Below, in pieces: positions 24,873 through 33,114 of a DNA stretch of 64,000 nucleotides. The position numbers were made by a program, and so were the translations under genes. Position 1 is the first letter of the stretch. Every line of letters starts with the position of its first letter. A model generated the notes under the pieces. That model was given only the letters and a program-made list of their open reading frames with translations. It made no database searches and was not told the origin of the DNA. The stretch covers positions 5,270,001 to 5,334,000 of the forward strand of contig NZ_CP108414.1 in assembly GCF_035978755.1 (NCBI RefSeq). The letters run 5' to 3'. Source of the DNA: Streptomyces sp. NBC_01298. Its GTDB lineage: Bacteria > Actinomycetota > Actinomycetes > Streptomycetales > Streptomycetaceae.

Positions 24873-25667
24873 TCAGGCGTGTTGGGGCGTCGGCGGGCCG
24901 TCCCAGGCCGGGGAGCGCTTCTGGGTGAAGGCGCGGGCGCCTTCCGTGGCGGCGGTGGTGGCGAACACGGGCGTGCTGAGAGGGTCTTGGACGGAGAACG
25001 CGGCGTGGTCGTCCAGGCCGCGGGTGTTCTGGACGATCTGCTTCGTGATGTGGACGGCGTGGGGGGAGTGCTCCTGGACGCGGGCGCTCAGGGCGAGGGC
25101 CGCTTCGAGGGCCTGGCCCTCGGGGGTGAGGCGGTTGACCAGGCCGTAGCGGGCCGCGTCGGCGGCGGGCAGGGGGGCCGCGGTCAGGAGCATCTCCATC
25201 GCCACGTGGTACGGGAGCCGGCCGGGCAGACGGATCGCTCCGCCTTCGGCGGCGATCAGGCCGCGGGCCACCTCGGGCAGGGCGAAGAACGCGGTGTCCG
25301 CCGCGGTGATCAGGTCGCAGGCGAGGGCCAGCTCGAAGCCGCCGGCAACGGCCGCACCCTCGACGGCGGCGATGAGCGGCTTGCGCGGCCGGGCCCGGGT
25401 CAGCCCCGCCAGCCCGCGCCCGGCGACGACGGGGACGCCTTCGGTGGGGAAGGCCTTGAGGTCCATGCCGGAGCAGAAGTGGCCCTCCGCGCCGGTGAGG
25501 ATGCCGACGGCCAGCGACGGATCCTCCTCCAGCCGGGTCAGGGCCGCGTCCAGGGCCTCGGCGAGAGGCCGGTCGACGGCGTTGCGGACGTGCGGCCTGT
25601 TGAGGGTGATGAGCAGGACGCCGGGGGTGGGTTCGGTCGTCAGTACGGCGGGGCCGGGGTCGGGCAT
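24873..25667 (-). CDS. Enoyl-CoA hydratase/isomerase family protein
   Basis: A 264-aa crotonase. Core blocks are VLLITLNRPHVRNAVDRPLAEAL, GAEGHFCSGMDLKAF and AAVEGAAVAGGFELALACDL, with the first catalytic Glu in FELAL. ALPEVARGLIAAEGGAIRLPGRLP carries the second Glu. The C-terminal trimerisation helix ends with EGARAFTQKRSPAW. Unlike the copy at 5112 it keeps both expected Glu residues, so true hydratase activity is likely. It may be co-transcribed with the P450 gene 72 bp upstream on the same strand. Confidence 0.92.
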   Translation of the reverse strand: MPDPGPAVLTTEPTPGVLLITLNRPHVRNAVDRPLAEALDAALTRLEEDPSLAVGILTGAEGHFCSGMDLKAFPTEGVPVVAGRGLAGLTRARPRKPLIAAVEGAAVAGGFELALACDLITAADTAFFALPEVARGLIAAEGGAIRLPGRLPYHVAMEMLLTAAPLPAADAARYGLVNRLTPEGQALEAALALSARVQEHSPHAVHITKQIVQNTRGLDDHAAFSVQDPLSTPVFATTAATEGARAFTQKRSPAWDGPPTPQHA

Positions 25668-25690
25668 GTGGGGGCCTCCTGGGCGGGGCG

Positions 25691-25715
25691 GGGCTGGGCT
25701 GGGCTGGGCTGGGCT
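25691..25715. repeat. Five tandem 5-bp GGGCT units
   Basis: (GGGCT)5 in the gap between the P450 gene and the enoyl-CoA hydratase start. A simple repeat that could vary by slippage. Confidence 0.7.
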
Positions 25716-25739
25716 GGGGAAGGGGTGCTGGGGAGTCAG

Positions 25740-27059
25740 TCAGTTCCGTACCACCGGCAGCGCGGCCAGTCCGCGCATGACGCGGGTCGGCCGCCAGGGC
25801 AGTTCGTCGACGGACTTGGCCAGTACGACGCTGCCCAGGCGCTGGAGGAGGAGCGGGAGCGCGACGGCGCCTTCGAGGCGGGCCAGGGCGGCACCGATGC
25901 AGAAGTGGGGCCCGTAGCCGAAGGCCAGGTGGTCATTGGGCGTCCGCCCGAGATCGAGCCGGTCCGGCTCGAGGAAACGGTCGCCGTCCCGGTTCGCCGA
26001 GCCGATGAGCAGGCTGACGATGTCCCCCTCGCCGATCCGCTGTCCGTGGAGGGTGATCGATTCTGCCGCGCAGCGGAAGGTGGCGTCCCGCACGGGGGAG
26101 TCGTAGCGCAGGAGCTCTTCCACGGCGGTGGTGACGAGGTCGGGTGCCGTCGCACTCGTCGCACTCGTCGCACCCGTCGCACCCGTCGCACCCGTCACCT
26201 CCGTGAGCCGGGCGGCCTCGGTGGGGTTGTGGAGGAGGGCGAGGGTGCCGTTTCCGATGAGGTTCATGGTGGTGTCGTGTCCGACCAGGAGGAGGAGGTA
26301 CGCGGTGGACCGCAGCTCCTCCTCGCTCATCGCGCCGCTTTCGTCGCTGGCCCGTACGAGCGCGCCCAGCAGGTCCACTCCGCTCTGTTCGTCGCCCGTA
26401 CGTTTCGTGGCGACGAGCCGGTCGAGCAGCGCGTGCAGCGCGCCTTCCACCCGTGCCGGATCAAGACCGGGAGCGGGCGCGATGGTGGCCATGAGGGTGT
26501 CGCGGGTCTCCGCGTTGTCCAACTCCTCCGGGACACCGAGGATCGCGCAGATCATCCGGAAGGTGAGGGGCGCGGCGAAGTCCCCGATCACGTCCACGTG
26601 GACATGGCCCTCGACGCGGTCGAGGAGCTGGTGCGCGGTGGATGTGATGAAAGGTTCCAGCTGGGCGATGCGGCGGGGCACGAAGGCCGTGTTCACCAGG
26701 GTCCGCAGCCGGGTGTGGTCCGGGGGATCGGCATGGACGAGATGCCGGTTCAGCCCGGCCGGCCCCGCAACGTAGCCGGGCACCCGCCCCGGATCCTTGC
26801 TCAGCCGCTCGTCGGTGAGCAGCGCCCGGACGTCCTCGTAGCGCGATACCTGCCACACGGTGGGGCGCCCGTCCCGGCGCTCCGCACGCACGGGCGCATG
26901 GCGGCGCAGCCAGGCGAAGTAGGGGTACGGGTCCCGAGCCCGCGCGGCCAGCACGTCGGGGGGCGGGGTGGAAGGGGGCGGGGTGGAAGGGGGTGGGGTG
27001 GAGAGAGGGGCACTGGCACGGACGCTCCGGAATCGGCAATCGACAAGTCGCCGGTTCAA
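25740..27059 (-). CDS. Cytochrome P450
   Basis: Bacterial class I P450 of about 439 aa from the TTG at 27059. The N-terminal ~35 residues are a tandem STPPP repeat, so a start nearer GTG (VLAARARDPYPYFAWL) is possible. I-helix oxygen-binding motif LVGHDTTMNLIGNG. Heme loop FGYGPHFCIGAALARLEG with Cys near 387. A run of ATGATSATS repeats sits before the K-helix region. Needs ferredoxin and reductase from elsewhere. Adjacent enoyl-CoA hydratase hints at lipid or xenobiotic oxidation; substrate not predictable. Confidence 0.88.
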   Translation of the reverse strand: MNRRLVDCRFRSVRASAPLSTPPPSTPPPSTPPPDVLAARARDPYPYFAWLRRHAPVRAERRDGRPTVWQVSRYEDVRALLTDERLSKDPGRVPGYVAGPAGLNRHLVHADPPDHTRLRTLVNTAFVPRRIAQLEPFITSTAHQLLDRVEGHVHVDVIGDFAAPLTFRMICAILGVPEELDNAETRDTLMATIAPAPGLDPARVEGALHALLDRLVATKRTGDEQSGVDLLGALVRASDESGAMSEEELRSTAYLLLLVGHDTTMNLIGNGTLALLHNPTEAARLTEVTGATGATGATSATSATAPDLVTTAVEELLRYDSPVRDATFRCAAESITLHGQRIGEGDIVSLLIGSANRDGDRFLEPDRLDLGRTPNDHLAFGYGPHFCIGAALARLEGAVALPLLLQRLGSVVLAKSVDELPWRPTRVMRGLAALPVVRN

Positions 27060-27101
27060 CGGGCACGTGTGGGAGGAGGATGCGGATCTAGGGGTTGGGG
27101 C

Positions 27102-27575
27102 TCAGGTGTTCTCCAGGGGGCGGCTCTTGTGCCAGGCCTCTCTGAGGGCTTCGAGTTCGAAGCGGGGCAAGTGCTCACCCCACTTGCCGCGAAACCCGCT
27201 CTCCCCGTACCTCCGCGCGACCTCGTCGAAGCAGCGGACGACGGCGCGAGCCACGGTGTCGATGCTCTGTTGGCTCGACCAGATTTCGGCTCCGGCGTTG
27301 TCGTGCTTGCCGCCGTCGGCCAGTTCCAGCACCCGAATCCACACGTCTGTGCCCTCGCGGTAGAAGATCCAGCGGAACGCGGTGGGCTCCGCCTCGAACT
27401 GCACGCGCGCCTCGACTTCACCGCCGACGAGCCGGGCCACCGCCGTCAGTAGGTCCTCGGGGGCCGTGGAGATGTACGAGGCCTCGAGCGCGGCTTCCGC
27501 CTGATGATCGGAGATGGTGCAGTCGGCCCATCCCGGCCCGCTGAGGGTCCAAACGAGCTGAATGTCAGCCGCCAT
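27102..27575 (-). CDS. Hypothetical protein coupled to DUF6228 gene
   Basis: 157 aa from ATG 27575, which has AGGAGG 7 nt upstream and overlaps the DUF6228 stop by 11 bp. Begins ADIQLVWTLSGPGWADCTIS and contains a likely beta-rich region (VEARVQFEAEPTAFRWIFYREG) and a conserved-looking DNAGAEIWSSQQSIDTVARAV. No signal peptide or membrane segment. Often such proteins pair with DUF6228 as immunity- or polymorphic-toxin-associated genes, but I cannot show that here. Confidence 0.72.
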   Translation of the reverse strand: MAADIQLVWTLSGPGWADCTISDHQAEAALEASYISTAPEDLLTAVARLVGGEVEARVQFEAEPTAFRWIFYREGTDVWIRVLELADGGKHDNAGAEIWSSQQSIDTVARAVVRCFDEVARRYGESGFRGKWGEHLPRFELEALREAWHKSRPLENT

Positions 27576-28278
27576 GACCGGCCTCCTGGCCGAGGAAGTG
27601 CCGGACATCGGCTGCGAGAGCGGACATCTGCTCGCCGGCTTCCAGCCAGGTGGTGACGGATGCCTCCCAGCTGCCGACGGACATGCGCCACGGACGCAGG
27701 GTCCAGGTCAGCCCGACATGACCGCCCGAGCGGAAGACTGCTCTGACCGTGAGATCGCGGTCGATGGTCTGCCAGACCCGCTCTCCGTCCCAGCCCCGGA
27801 AGTCCGCGGAGAGCTTCTCCAGGAAGGGAGCCAGGTCGGCACTCCAGTTCCAGGCCGCCACGCCGTCCAGGCGAGCGTGCAGACCGGTCGCGCAAGCCTC
27901 GATGGCGTAGTGGACGCAGCCATTCATCCGGGTCTCGAAGTCCGTTGGTGAGGCGATGTCCGAGGCCGGAAGAGAGCCTCCGCGGGTGAACCTGCGCAGC
28001 AGCCGGTGTGCCTGTGCTGCGGGTTGGTCGGTGGCGTTGGCATGGTTCGGGGGGAGCCCGGCAGTCCAGTGTCCTTTCGGTGCGGGCCGGTCCCTCAAGG
28101 GCGCTCCCTTCGGTCGCGTCGCTTCGCGATGGCCTTCGGCCACCCTTGACCGACCGACCCACCCCGAAACGCCACAAGACTTCCGGGATCCCCCCGAGGA
28201 ACGGCCGGGAGGGAGGACAGGGAGGAGCGGCCCGGTTGCAGATACGCAGCCCCCTCCGGCCAGTGGGCATCCATACAC
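27565..28278 (-). CDS. DUF6228 family protein with repeat-derived N-terminus
   Basis: The C-terminal ~145 residues match DUF6228: WNWSADLAPFLEKLSADFRG, DLTVRAVFRSGGHVGLTWTL, WLEAGEQMSALAADVRHFLG. The first ~90 codons (from MYGCPLAGGG) lie inside dispersed repeat copy A and are Arg/Pro-rich nonsense-like protein, so the original N-terminus was replaced or lost when the repeat arrived. The gene may be non-functional or may start internally. Followed by an overlapping hypothetical gene. Confidence 0.5.
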   Translation of the reverse strand: MYGCPLAGGGCVSATGPLLPVLPPGRSSGGSRKSCGVSGWVGRSRVAEGHREATRPKGAPLRDRPAPKGHWTAGLPPNHANATDQPAAQAHRLLRRFTRGGSLPASDIASPTDFETRMNGCVHYAIEACATGLHARLDGVAAWNWSADLAPFLEKLSADFRGWDGERVWQTIDRDLTVRAVFRSGGHVGLTWTLRPWRMSVGSWEASVTTWLEAGEQMSALAADVRHFLGQEAGHGG

Positions 28279-28481
28279 GGCCCCGGCAGGACAGGAAGCT
28301 CAGCCGGTACGGACGCGCGGGGCGATCAGAGCATCCAGGGCCGGGCGCCTGGACACCCTTCCCGTGACGGTCGCCCGCCACCACGAGCGAGAGGGGGACG
28401 AGACGGCTCTCGGAGTCGGTGGGCGCGACAGATCGCTACACACTCCCGCTCGGCTTAGCGACTAACCACCGTCCCTGGCTG
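28010..28481 (-). repeat. Dispersed repeat, copy A (472 bp, minus orientation)
   Basis: Reverse complement is nearly identical to 30635-31106. The part 28010-28302 also matches 56818-57106. Contains TCAAGGG...CCCTTGA enclosing GAA-capped hairpins. One edge cuts into the DUF6228 gene; the other abuts a 9-bp minisatellite. Confidence 0.9.
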
Positions 28482-28539
28482 AGCCAGCTGAACCAGCTGA
28501 GCCAGCTGAGCCAGCTGAACTGGCTGAACTGGTGGAACT
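28481..28539. repeat. 9-bp minisatellite (about 6.5 units)
   Basis: Units of GAGCCAGCT / GAACCAGCT / GAACTGGCT directly at the inner end of repeat copy A, before the SDR gene stop. Each unit contains a CAGCTG- or CTGGCT-like element. Confidence 0.85.
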
Positions 28540-28568
28540 AGTAGACGGGATGGCCACCACACTTTGGC

Positions 28569-29327
28569 TCAGGTGAGGTTCAATCCTCCGTCCAGCACGA
28601 TGACTTCGCCGGTGAGGTAGGTGCTGGTGATTACTGACGCCACGAGGTCGGCCACGTCGGCGGGCTGAGCCGGGCGGTGCATGGGGGCGCGATCTCGCCA
28701 CAACTCGTGTGCTTGAGCCCAGTCCTTGGTCATCGGTGTGTCCACCAGGCCGGGAGCGATCGCGTTGACCCGGACCTCTGGGCCGAGTGCGGCTGCGAGC
28801 AGCCGGGTCACATGGTTCAGTGCGGCCTTGCTCGCTGCGTATGGGACCGATGAGCCCTTGGGGCGTACCCCGGCATGGCTGGTGATGTTCACGATGCTGC
28901 CGCCCGTGGGGGAGCGGCGCAGTGCCGGAAGCGCTGCCGTGCACAGGACCCATGGTGCGATCAGGTTCACTTCCAGCAGCTGCCGCCAGTCCGCAGGCGT
29001 TGCGGCGGCCAGGTCGTCGTGCGGGATCGGCCAGCTGATGCCCGCGTTGTTCACGAGGACGTCCAGCCGGCCGAACCGGTCGAGTGTCGCCTCGATGAGC
29101 CCGCGAGCCTCTTCCTCCACCGCCAGATCAGCCCGTACGTACGCCCCACCGAGCTCCGCCGCCAGCGCCTCCCCAGCCTCCACGCTGCGCCGCGAGTGCA
29201 CGACGACCCGCATCCCGTCCGCTGCCAGCCTCCGAGCGACAGCCTCACCGATCCCCGACGTGGACCCGCTGACTACGGCGACGGGCCGATCCACTTGTTC
29301 AATCCCCATGCCGGTGGATCCTGCCAT
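28569..29327 (-). CDS. Short-chain dehydrogenase/reductase (SDR)
   Basis: 252 aa, classical SDR. NAD(P) motif SGSTSGIGEAVARRL near residues 18-30, NNAGISWP, catalytic Ser in ITSHAG, and YAASKAAL (Tyr-x-x-x-Lys). C-terminal TGEVIVLDGGLNLT. HSRRS after beta2 suggests NADPH preference. ATG 29327 has GGGAG 5 nt upstream, preferred over ATG 29309. First of three genes between inverted repeat copies A and B, divergent from the AlkD-like gene. Confidence 0.92.
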   Translation of the reverse strand: MAGSTGMGIEQVDRPVAVVSGSTSGIGEAVARRLAADGMRVVVHSRRSVEAGEALAAELGGAYVRADLAVEEEARGLIEATLDRFGRLDVLVNNAGISWPIPHDDLAAATPADWRQLLEVNLIAPWVLCTAALPALRRSPTGGSIVNITSHAGVRPKGSSVPYAASKAALNHVTRLLAAALGPEVRVNAIAPGLVDTPMTKDWAQAHELWRDRAPMHRPAQPADVADLVASVITSTYLTGEVIVLDGGLNLT

Positions 29328-29372
29328 CGTTCTCCCTGGTGGGTGTATCTCGTGCGTGAGGGAGAGGAGACG

Positions 29373-30056
29373 GTGGTGGCTGAGGTGGTGGTGGCCGAGG
29401 TGATGGCCGAGCTGGCTGCGTTGGAGGACCCGAAGGTCCGGGCGGTGAACGAGAAGCACGGCGACGATCACGGTGTGAATCTCGGCAAGCTGCGCGCGGT
29501 CGCGAAGCGCTTGAAGACACAGCAGGAACTGTCCGGCGGGCTCTGGGAGACGGGTGACACGGCCGCGAGGCTGCTGGCCATCCTGATCTGCCGCCCGAAG
29601 GCCTTCGGGCGGGACGAGCTGGACGCCATGCTGCGCGGCGCGCGCACGCCCAAGGTGCACGACTGGCTCGTGAACTACGTGGTGAAGAAGAGTCCGCACG
29701 CGGAAGAGCTGCGGCTGGTGTGGTTCGCCGATCCTGATCCCGTGGTTGCGAGTGCCGGGTGGGCGCTGACCACCGAGCGGGTGGCGAAGAAGCCCGATGG
29801 TCTGGATCTCGCGGGACTGCTCGACGTCATCGAGGCGGAGATGAAGGACGCCCCCGACCGCCTGCAATGGGCGATGAACCACTGCCTGGCCCAGATCGGC
29901 ATCGAGCATGCCGAGTACCGCGCCCGCGCACTCGCCATCGGCGAGCGCCTGGAGGTTCTGAAGGACTATCCGACGCCTCCCGGCTGTACTTCGCCGTACG
30001 CGCCCGCCTGGATCAACGAGCTGGTGCGCCGGAAGGAGGAGAAGGCGGCGGGCTGA
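29373..30056 (+). CDS. AlkD-like DNA alkylation repair (HEAT-repeat) protein
   Basis: About 227 aa and all-helical. NLGKLRAVAKRLKTQQELSGGLWETGDTAARLLAILICRP matches AlkC/AlkD HEAT-like glycosylases (DNA_alkylation family). Later blocks VHDWLVNYVVKKSPHAEELRLVWFAD and WAMNHCLAQIGIEHAEYRARAL fit. Members excise N3/N7-alkylated purines without base flipping. The GTG at 29373 follows GGAGAGGAG; further in-frame GTG and ATG codons follow it. Lies within the repeat-flanked cassette. Confidence 0.82.
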   Translation: MVAEVVVAEVMAELAALEDPKVRAVNEKHGDDHGVNLGKLRAVAKRLKTQQELSGGLWETGDTAARLLAILICRPKAFGRDELDAMLRGARTPKVHDWLVNYVVKKSPHAEELRLVWFADPDPVVASAGWALTTERVAKKPDGLDLAGLLDVIEAEMKDAPDRLQWAMNHCLAQIGIEHAEYRARALAIGERLEVLKDYPTPPGCTSPYAPAWINELVRRKEEKAAG

Positions 30057-30099
30057 AAAGCGGTGGACAGCTTTCGTGCCCTGGGTGAGCATCGCCGCG

Positions 30100-30633
30100 A
30101 TGAGCAATGAACTTCTTCCGAAACGCGTCCGCTTCGTCAAGCTCAACGCGAAGGCCCTACGGGCACTCGCCGATGGCGATCTCGCAGGCGGCAGCGCCGA
30201 GGCCGGGGTGGCCCTCGACGAGCACTTCGTATCCGATCGTGCCCGCTGGATCTTCGGCTACCGAGCCGACCAACACGCCAAGGACCCGTCCTCCGCACCC
30301 TGGACCACCCGGGCGGCAGTGTCGGAGCCGGACGGGACGGTCATAGGCGACGCGGGGTTCCACGGCCCGCCGGACGAAGAGGGCGTGGTCGAGGTCGGCT
30401 ACAGCGTGGTCCCCACTTACCGCCGCCAGGGCTACGCGCGCGCCATGCTGACCGCCCTCCTGGCCAGGTCCGCCGAAGAACCCGATGTGAGGACAGTCCG
30501 GGCCACGATCCGATCCGACAACACGGCCTCCCTGGCCACCATCGCGGGCTTCGGCTTCACCCGCGTCGCCGAGCGGGGAAACGAGACCGACGGAATCGAC
30601 CTCGTCTTCGAACTCCCCGCGAACCCCACCTGA
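30100..30633 (+). CDS. GNAT-family N-acetyltransferase
   Basis: 177 aa, RimJ/RimL-like acetyltransferase. Motif A is VEVGYSVVPTYRRQGYARAMLTALL (R-x-Q-G-Y-A), with preceding VIGDAGFHGPPDEEG and the C-terminal SDNTASLATIAGFGFTRVAE. Start taken at ATG 30100; in-frame GTG codons upstream are less likely. Third gene of the repeat-bounded cassette; it ends 2 bp before repeat copy B begins. Substrate unknown. Confidence 0.9.
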   Translation: MSNELLPKRVRFVKLNAKALRALADGDLAGGSAEAGVALDEHFVSDRARWIFGYRADQHAKDPSSAPWTTRAAVSEPDGTVIGDAGFHGPPDEEGVVEVGYSVVPTYRRQGYARAMLTALLARSAEEPDVRTVRATIRSDNTASLATIAGFGFTRVAERGNETDGIDLVFELPANPT

Positions 30634-30634
30634 C

Positions 30635-31106
30635 CAGCCAGGGACGGTGGTTAGTCGCTAAGCCGAGTGGGAGTGTGTAGCGATCTGTCGCGCCCACCGA
30701 CTCCGAGAGCCGTCTCGTCCCCCTCTCGCTCGTGGTGGCGGGCGACCGTCACGGGAAGGGTGTCCAGACGCCCGGCCCTGGATGCTCTGATCGCCCCACG
30801 CCTCCGTACCGGCTGAGCTTCCTGTCCTGCCGGGGCCGTGTATGGATGCCCACTGGCCTGAGGGGGCTGCGAATGTCCGACTGGGCCGCTCCTCCCTCAT
30901 CTCCCTCCCGGCCGTTCCTCGGGGGGATCCCGGAAGTCTTGTGGCGTTTCGGGGTGGGTCGGTCGGTCAAGGGTGGCCGAAGGCCATCGCGAAGCGACGC
31001 GACCGCAGGGAGCGCCCTTGAGGGACCGGCCCGCACCGAAAGGACACTGGACTGCCGGGCTCCCACCGCACCATGCCAACGCCACCGACCAACCCGCAGC
31101 ACAAGC
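30635..31106 (+). repeat. Dispersed repeat, copy B (472 bp, plus orientation)
   Basis: Inverted partner of copy A. It starts with CAGCCAGGGACGGTGGTTAG and ends at the GCAGCACAAGC edge. Differences from A are scattered single bases, including GACCG(C/A)AGGG in a loop. Confidence 0.9.
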
Positions 31107-31111
31107 CAGGG

Positions 31112-31160
31112 TCACCCCACCCCCCTCACCCCACCCCCCTCACCCCACCCCCCTCACCCC
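31112..31160. repeat. 14-bp tandem repeat (3.5 units)
   Basis: TCACCCCACCCCCC repeated at positions 31112, 31126, 31140 and partly 31154, running into the stop end of the permease gene. Confidence 0.85.
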
Positions 31161-32386
31161 GCCTGCAGCGCCAGCGTCGGCGATAGCTTTGCCGCGCGGA
31201 CCGCCGGGTAGAGGCCTGCCACCGTGCCGATGGCCAGGGTTGCCGCGAAGCCTCCGGTGACGGCCCACAGGGGGACCACCCAGGGGAGGTCGCCGGCTCG
31301 GGCGTACACCGCCGTGGCCGCTGCGCCCAGGGCGATGCCGGCCAGGCCGCCCAGGCCCGACAGGAGCAGGGACTCCGTGACGAACTGGATGCGGATCTGG
31401 CCCTTGGTGGCGCCCAGGGAGCGGCGCAGGCCGATCTCGTGGCGGCGTTCGAGTACCGAGATGATCATCGTGTTGGCCACCCCGACCCCGCCGACCAGCA
31501 GGGCGATGCCGCCCAGGCCGAGGAGGAGGGTGCTGAAGGCGCCCTCGGTGGCGGCCTTCGCCTGGAGGGCCGCCGACGGGTCCGTGACCGATACCGCGCT
31601 CGGGTTCTCGGGGTTGGCCGTCTTGCCGATGAGGCCGCGGACCTGCTGGACGCGGTCGTCGGCGGAGCGTTCGTAGACGGACGTGGGATGGCCGTCGAAG
31701 CCCAGGAGGCTCTGTGCGGCGTCCCAGCCGATGAGCGCCGAGCGTTCGATCTCCGGCGCGAGGGGGATGGGGTCCAGGATGCCGATGACGGTGAAGTACT
31801 GGCCGCCGATGAACACCTGTCCGCCCGGACCCGTGATGCCCAGGCGCTCGGCGGTGACGTGCCCGAGCACCACGGACGGGTAGCGGCCCGTCGCGTCGTT
31901 GAGCCAGCTTCCGCTGTGCATCCGGGCCCGGAGCGTCTTCAGGAGGTCGCCCTGCGCTGCCTTGAGGGCGATGCCGTTCGTCTCCTCCTTCGGGATGTTC
32001 TCGCTGCGGCGCACGGACTCCTTCACGTCGCCCGTCACGCCCACCGATTCGACCCCGGCGATCCGGCCGATCATGCCGGGGGCGTCCTTCGGCAGCTGGG
32101 TGTCCTGTCCCGAGAACATCGACGGGCCGGGGGTGGCGACCAGCATGTTCGTGCCGAGCTTGTCGAGTTCCTGGAGCAGCTTGGCCTGGCTCGACGAGGA
32201 GATGCCGACGACCGCGATCATCGTCGCGATGCCGATCGCGATCCCGAGCGCCGACAGGAACACGCGCATGGGCCGCGAGCGCAGCCCCGCCGATCCCACG
32301 TGGAACACGTCCCGGGGGCCGAGGCGCGGCGGGGACAGCTTGCGGGCCTTCTTCTCGGCGGCGCGCGCTTTCGTACGGGCACCCAT
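31154..32386 (-). CDS. MacB-like ABC transporter permease (FtsX domain)
   Basis: 410 aa. N-terminal membrane segment (MRVFLSALGIAIGIATMIAVVG), a large extracytoplasmic MacB-PCD domain (~65-270), then three C-terminal membrane segments with FtsX signature (LLLGLGGIALLVGGVGVANTMIISVLERRHEIGLRRSLGA). ATG 32386 overlaps the ATPase stop (TAATG). Last gene of the lipoprotein-adaptor-ATPase-permease operon, which likely exports a peptide, lipoprotein or amphiphile. The divergent two-component system may control it. Confidence 0.92.
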   Translation of the reverse strand: MGARTKARAAEKKARKLSPPRLGPRDVFHVGSAGLRSRPMRVFLSALGIAIGIATMIAVVGISSSSQAKLLQELDKLGTNMLVATPGPSMFSGQDTQLPKDAPGMIGRIAGVESVGVTGDVKESVRRSENIPKEETNGIALKAAQGDLLKTLRARMHSGSWLNDATGRYPSVVLGHVTAERLGITGPGGQVFIGGQYFTVIGILDPIPLAPEIERSALIGWDAAQSLLGFDGHPTSVYERSADDRVQQVRGLIGKTANPENPSAVSVTDPSAALQAKAATEGAFSTLLLGLGGIALLVGGVGVANTMIISVLERRHEIGLRRSLGATKGQIRIQFVTESLLLSGLGGLAGIALGAAATAVYARAGDLPWVVPLWAVTGGFAATLAIGTVAGLYPAVRAAKLSPTLALQAG

Positions 32387-33114
32387 TACGCACCCACCCC
32401 CAAGGCGCCGGTGTGCCCGACCGCGTCCGCGTTCCACAGGTCGGCCACGATCTCGCCGTCGCGGATGCGGACCTGGCGGGGCAGGCTCGCGGCGATCTCG
32501 TTGTCGTGGGTGATCACGGCGATGGTGGCCCCGTCCTGGTTGAGCTCGTGCAGCAGTTCCATCACCGACTCGCCGGACGCCGTGTCCAGGGCGCCCGTCG
32601 GCTCGTCGGCGAGCAGCAGGTCCGGTTCGCCCGCCACCGCGCGGGCGATCGCCACGCGCTGCTTCTGCCCGCCGGAGAGTTCGTGGGGCCGGTGGTCCAT
32701 GCGGTCGCCGAGGCCGACGCGCTCCAGGGCGCGTTCCGCCCGCCGTCCGCGTTCGGCGCGGGAGAGGCCGGAGTAGAGGAGTCCCTCGGCGACGTTGGCG
32801 CGGGCGCTGATGCCCGGTACCAGGTGGAAGGACTGGAACACGAAGCCGACGTGGCGGGAGCGCAGCGCCGAAAGCGCTCGGTCGGAGAGGCTGGCGATGT
32901 CGTAGCCGGCGATGGCGACGTGGCCGGCGGTGGGCCGGTCCAGCGTCCCCACGATGTGCAGGAGCGTGGACTTTCCGGAGCCCGACGGCCCGACGATGGC
33001 GAGGAGCTCGCCGTTCATGACGGTGAGGTCGACTCCGCGCAGGGCCGCGACCCCGCCGGGGTACTCCTTGGTGACGCCGGTCAGTTCGACGACCGCGTGG
33101 GCGTGCTTGTTCAT
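32386..33114 (-). CDS. MacB/LolD-type ABC transporter ATPase
   Basis: 242 aa. Walker A GPSGSGKST near residue 42, signature LSGGQKQRVAIARA, Walker B LLLADEPTGALD, switch His in ITHDNEIA. The N-terminus is VELTGVTKEYPGGVAALRGV. Belongs to the MacB/LolD/YxeO subgroup that partners FtsX-like permeases. ATG 33114 overlaps the adaptor stop by 4 bp (ATGA). Confidence 0.95.
   Translation of the reverse strand: MNKHAHAVVELTGVTKEYPGGVAALRGVDLTVMNGELLAIVGPSGSGKSTLLHIVGTLDRPTAGHVAIAGYDIASLSDRALSALRSRHVGFVFQSFHLVPGISARANVAEGLLYSGLSRAERGRRAERALERVGLGDRMDHRPHELSGGQKQRVAIARAVAGEPDLLLADEPTGALDTASGESVMELLHELNQDGATIAVITHDNEIAASLPRQVRIRDGEIVADLWNADAVGHTGALGVGA

Noticed and set aside
28875..29372. N-terminal extension of the AlkD-like protein
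   Set aside because: It is antisense to the SDR gene; the ribosome site GGAGAGGAG places the start at 29373.
15606..31160. Tandem repeats at 15606, 28481 and 31112 considered as CRISPR
   Set aside because: Units are contiguous without spacers, and no cas genes are present.
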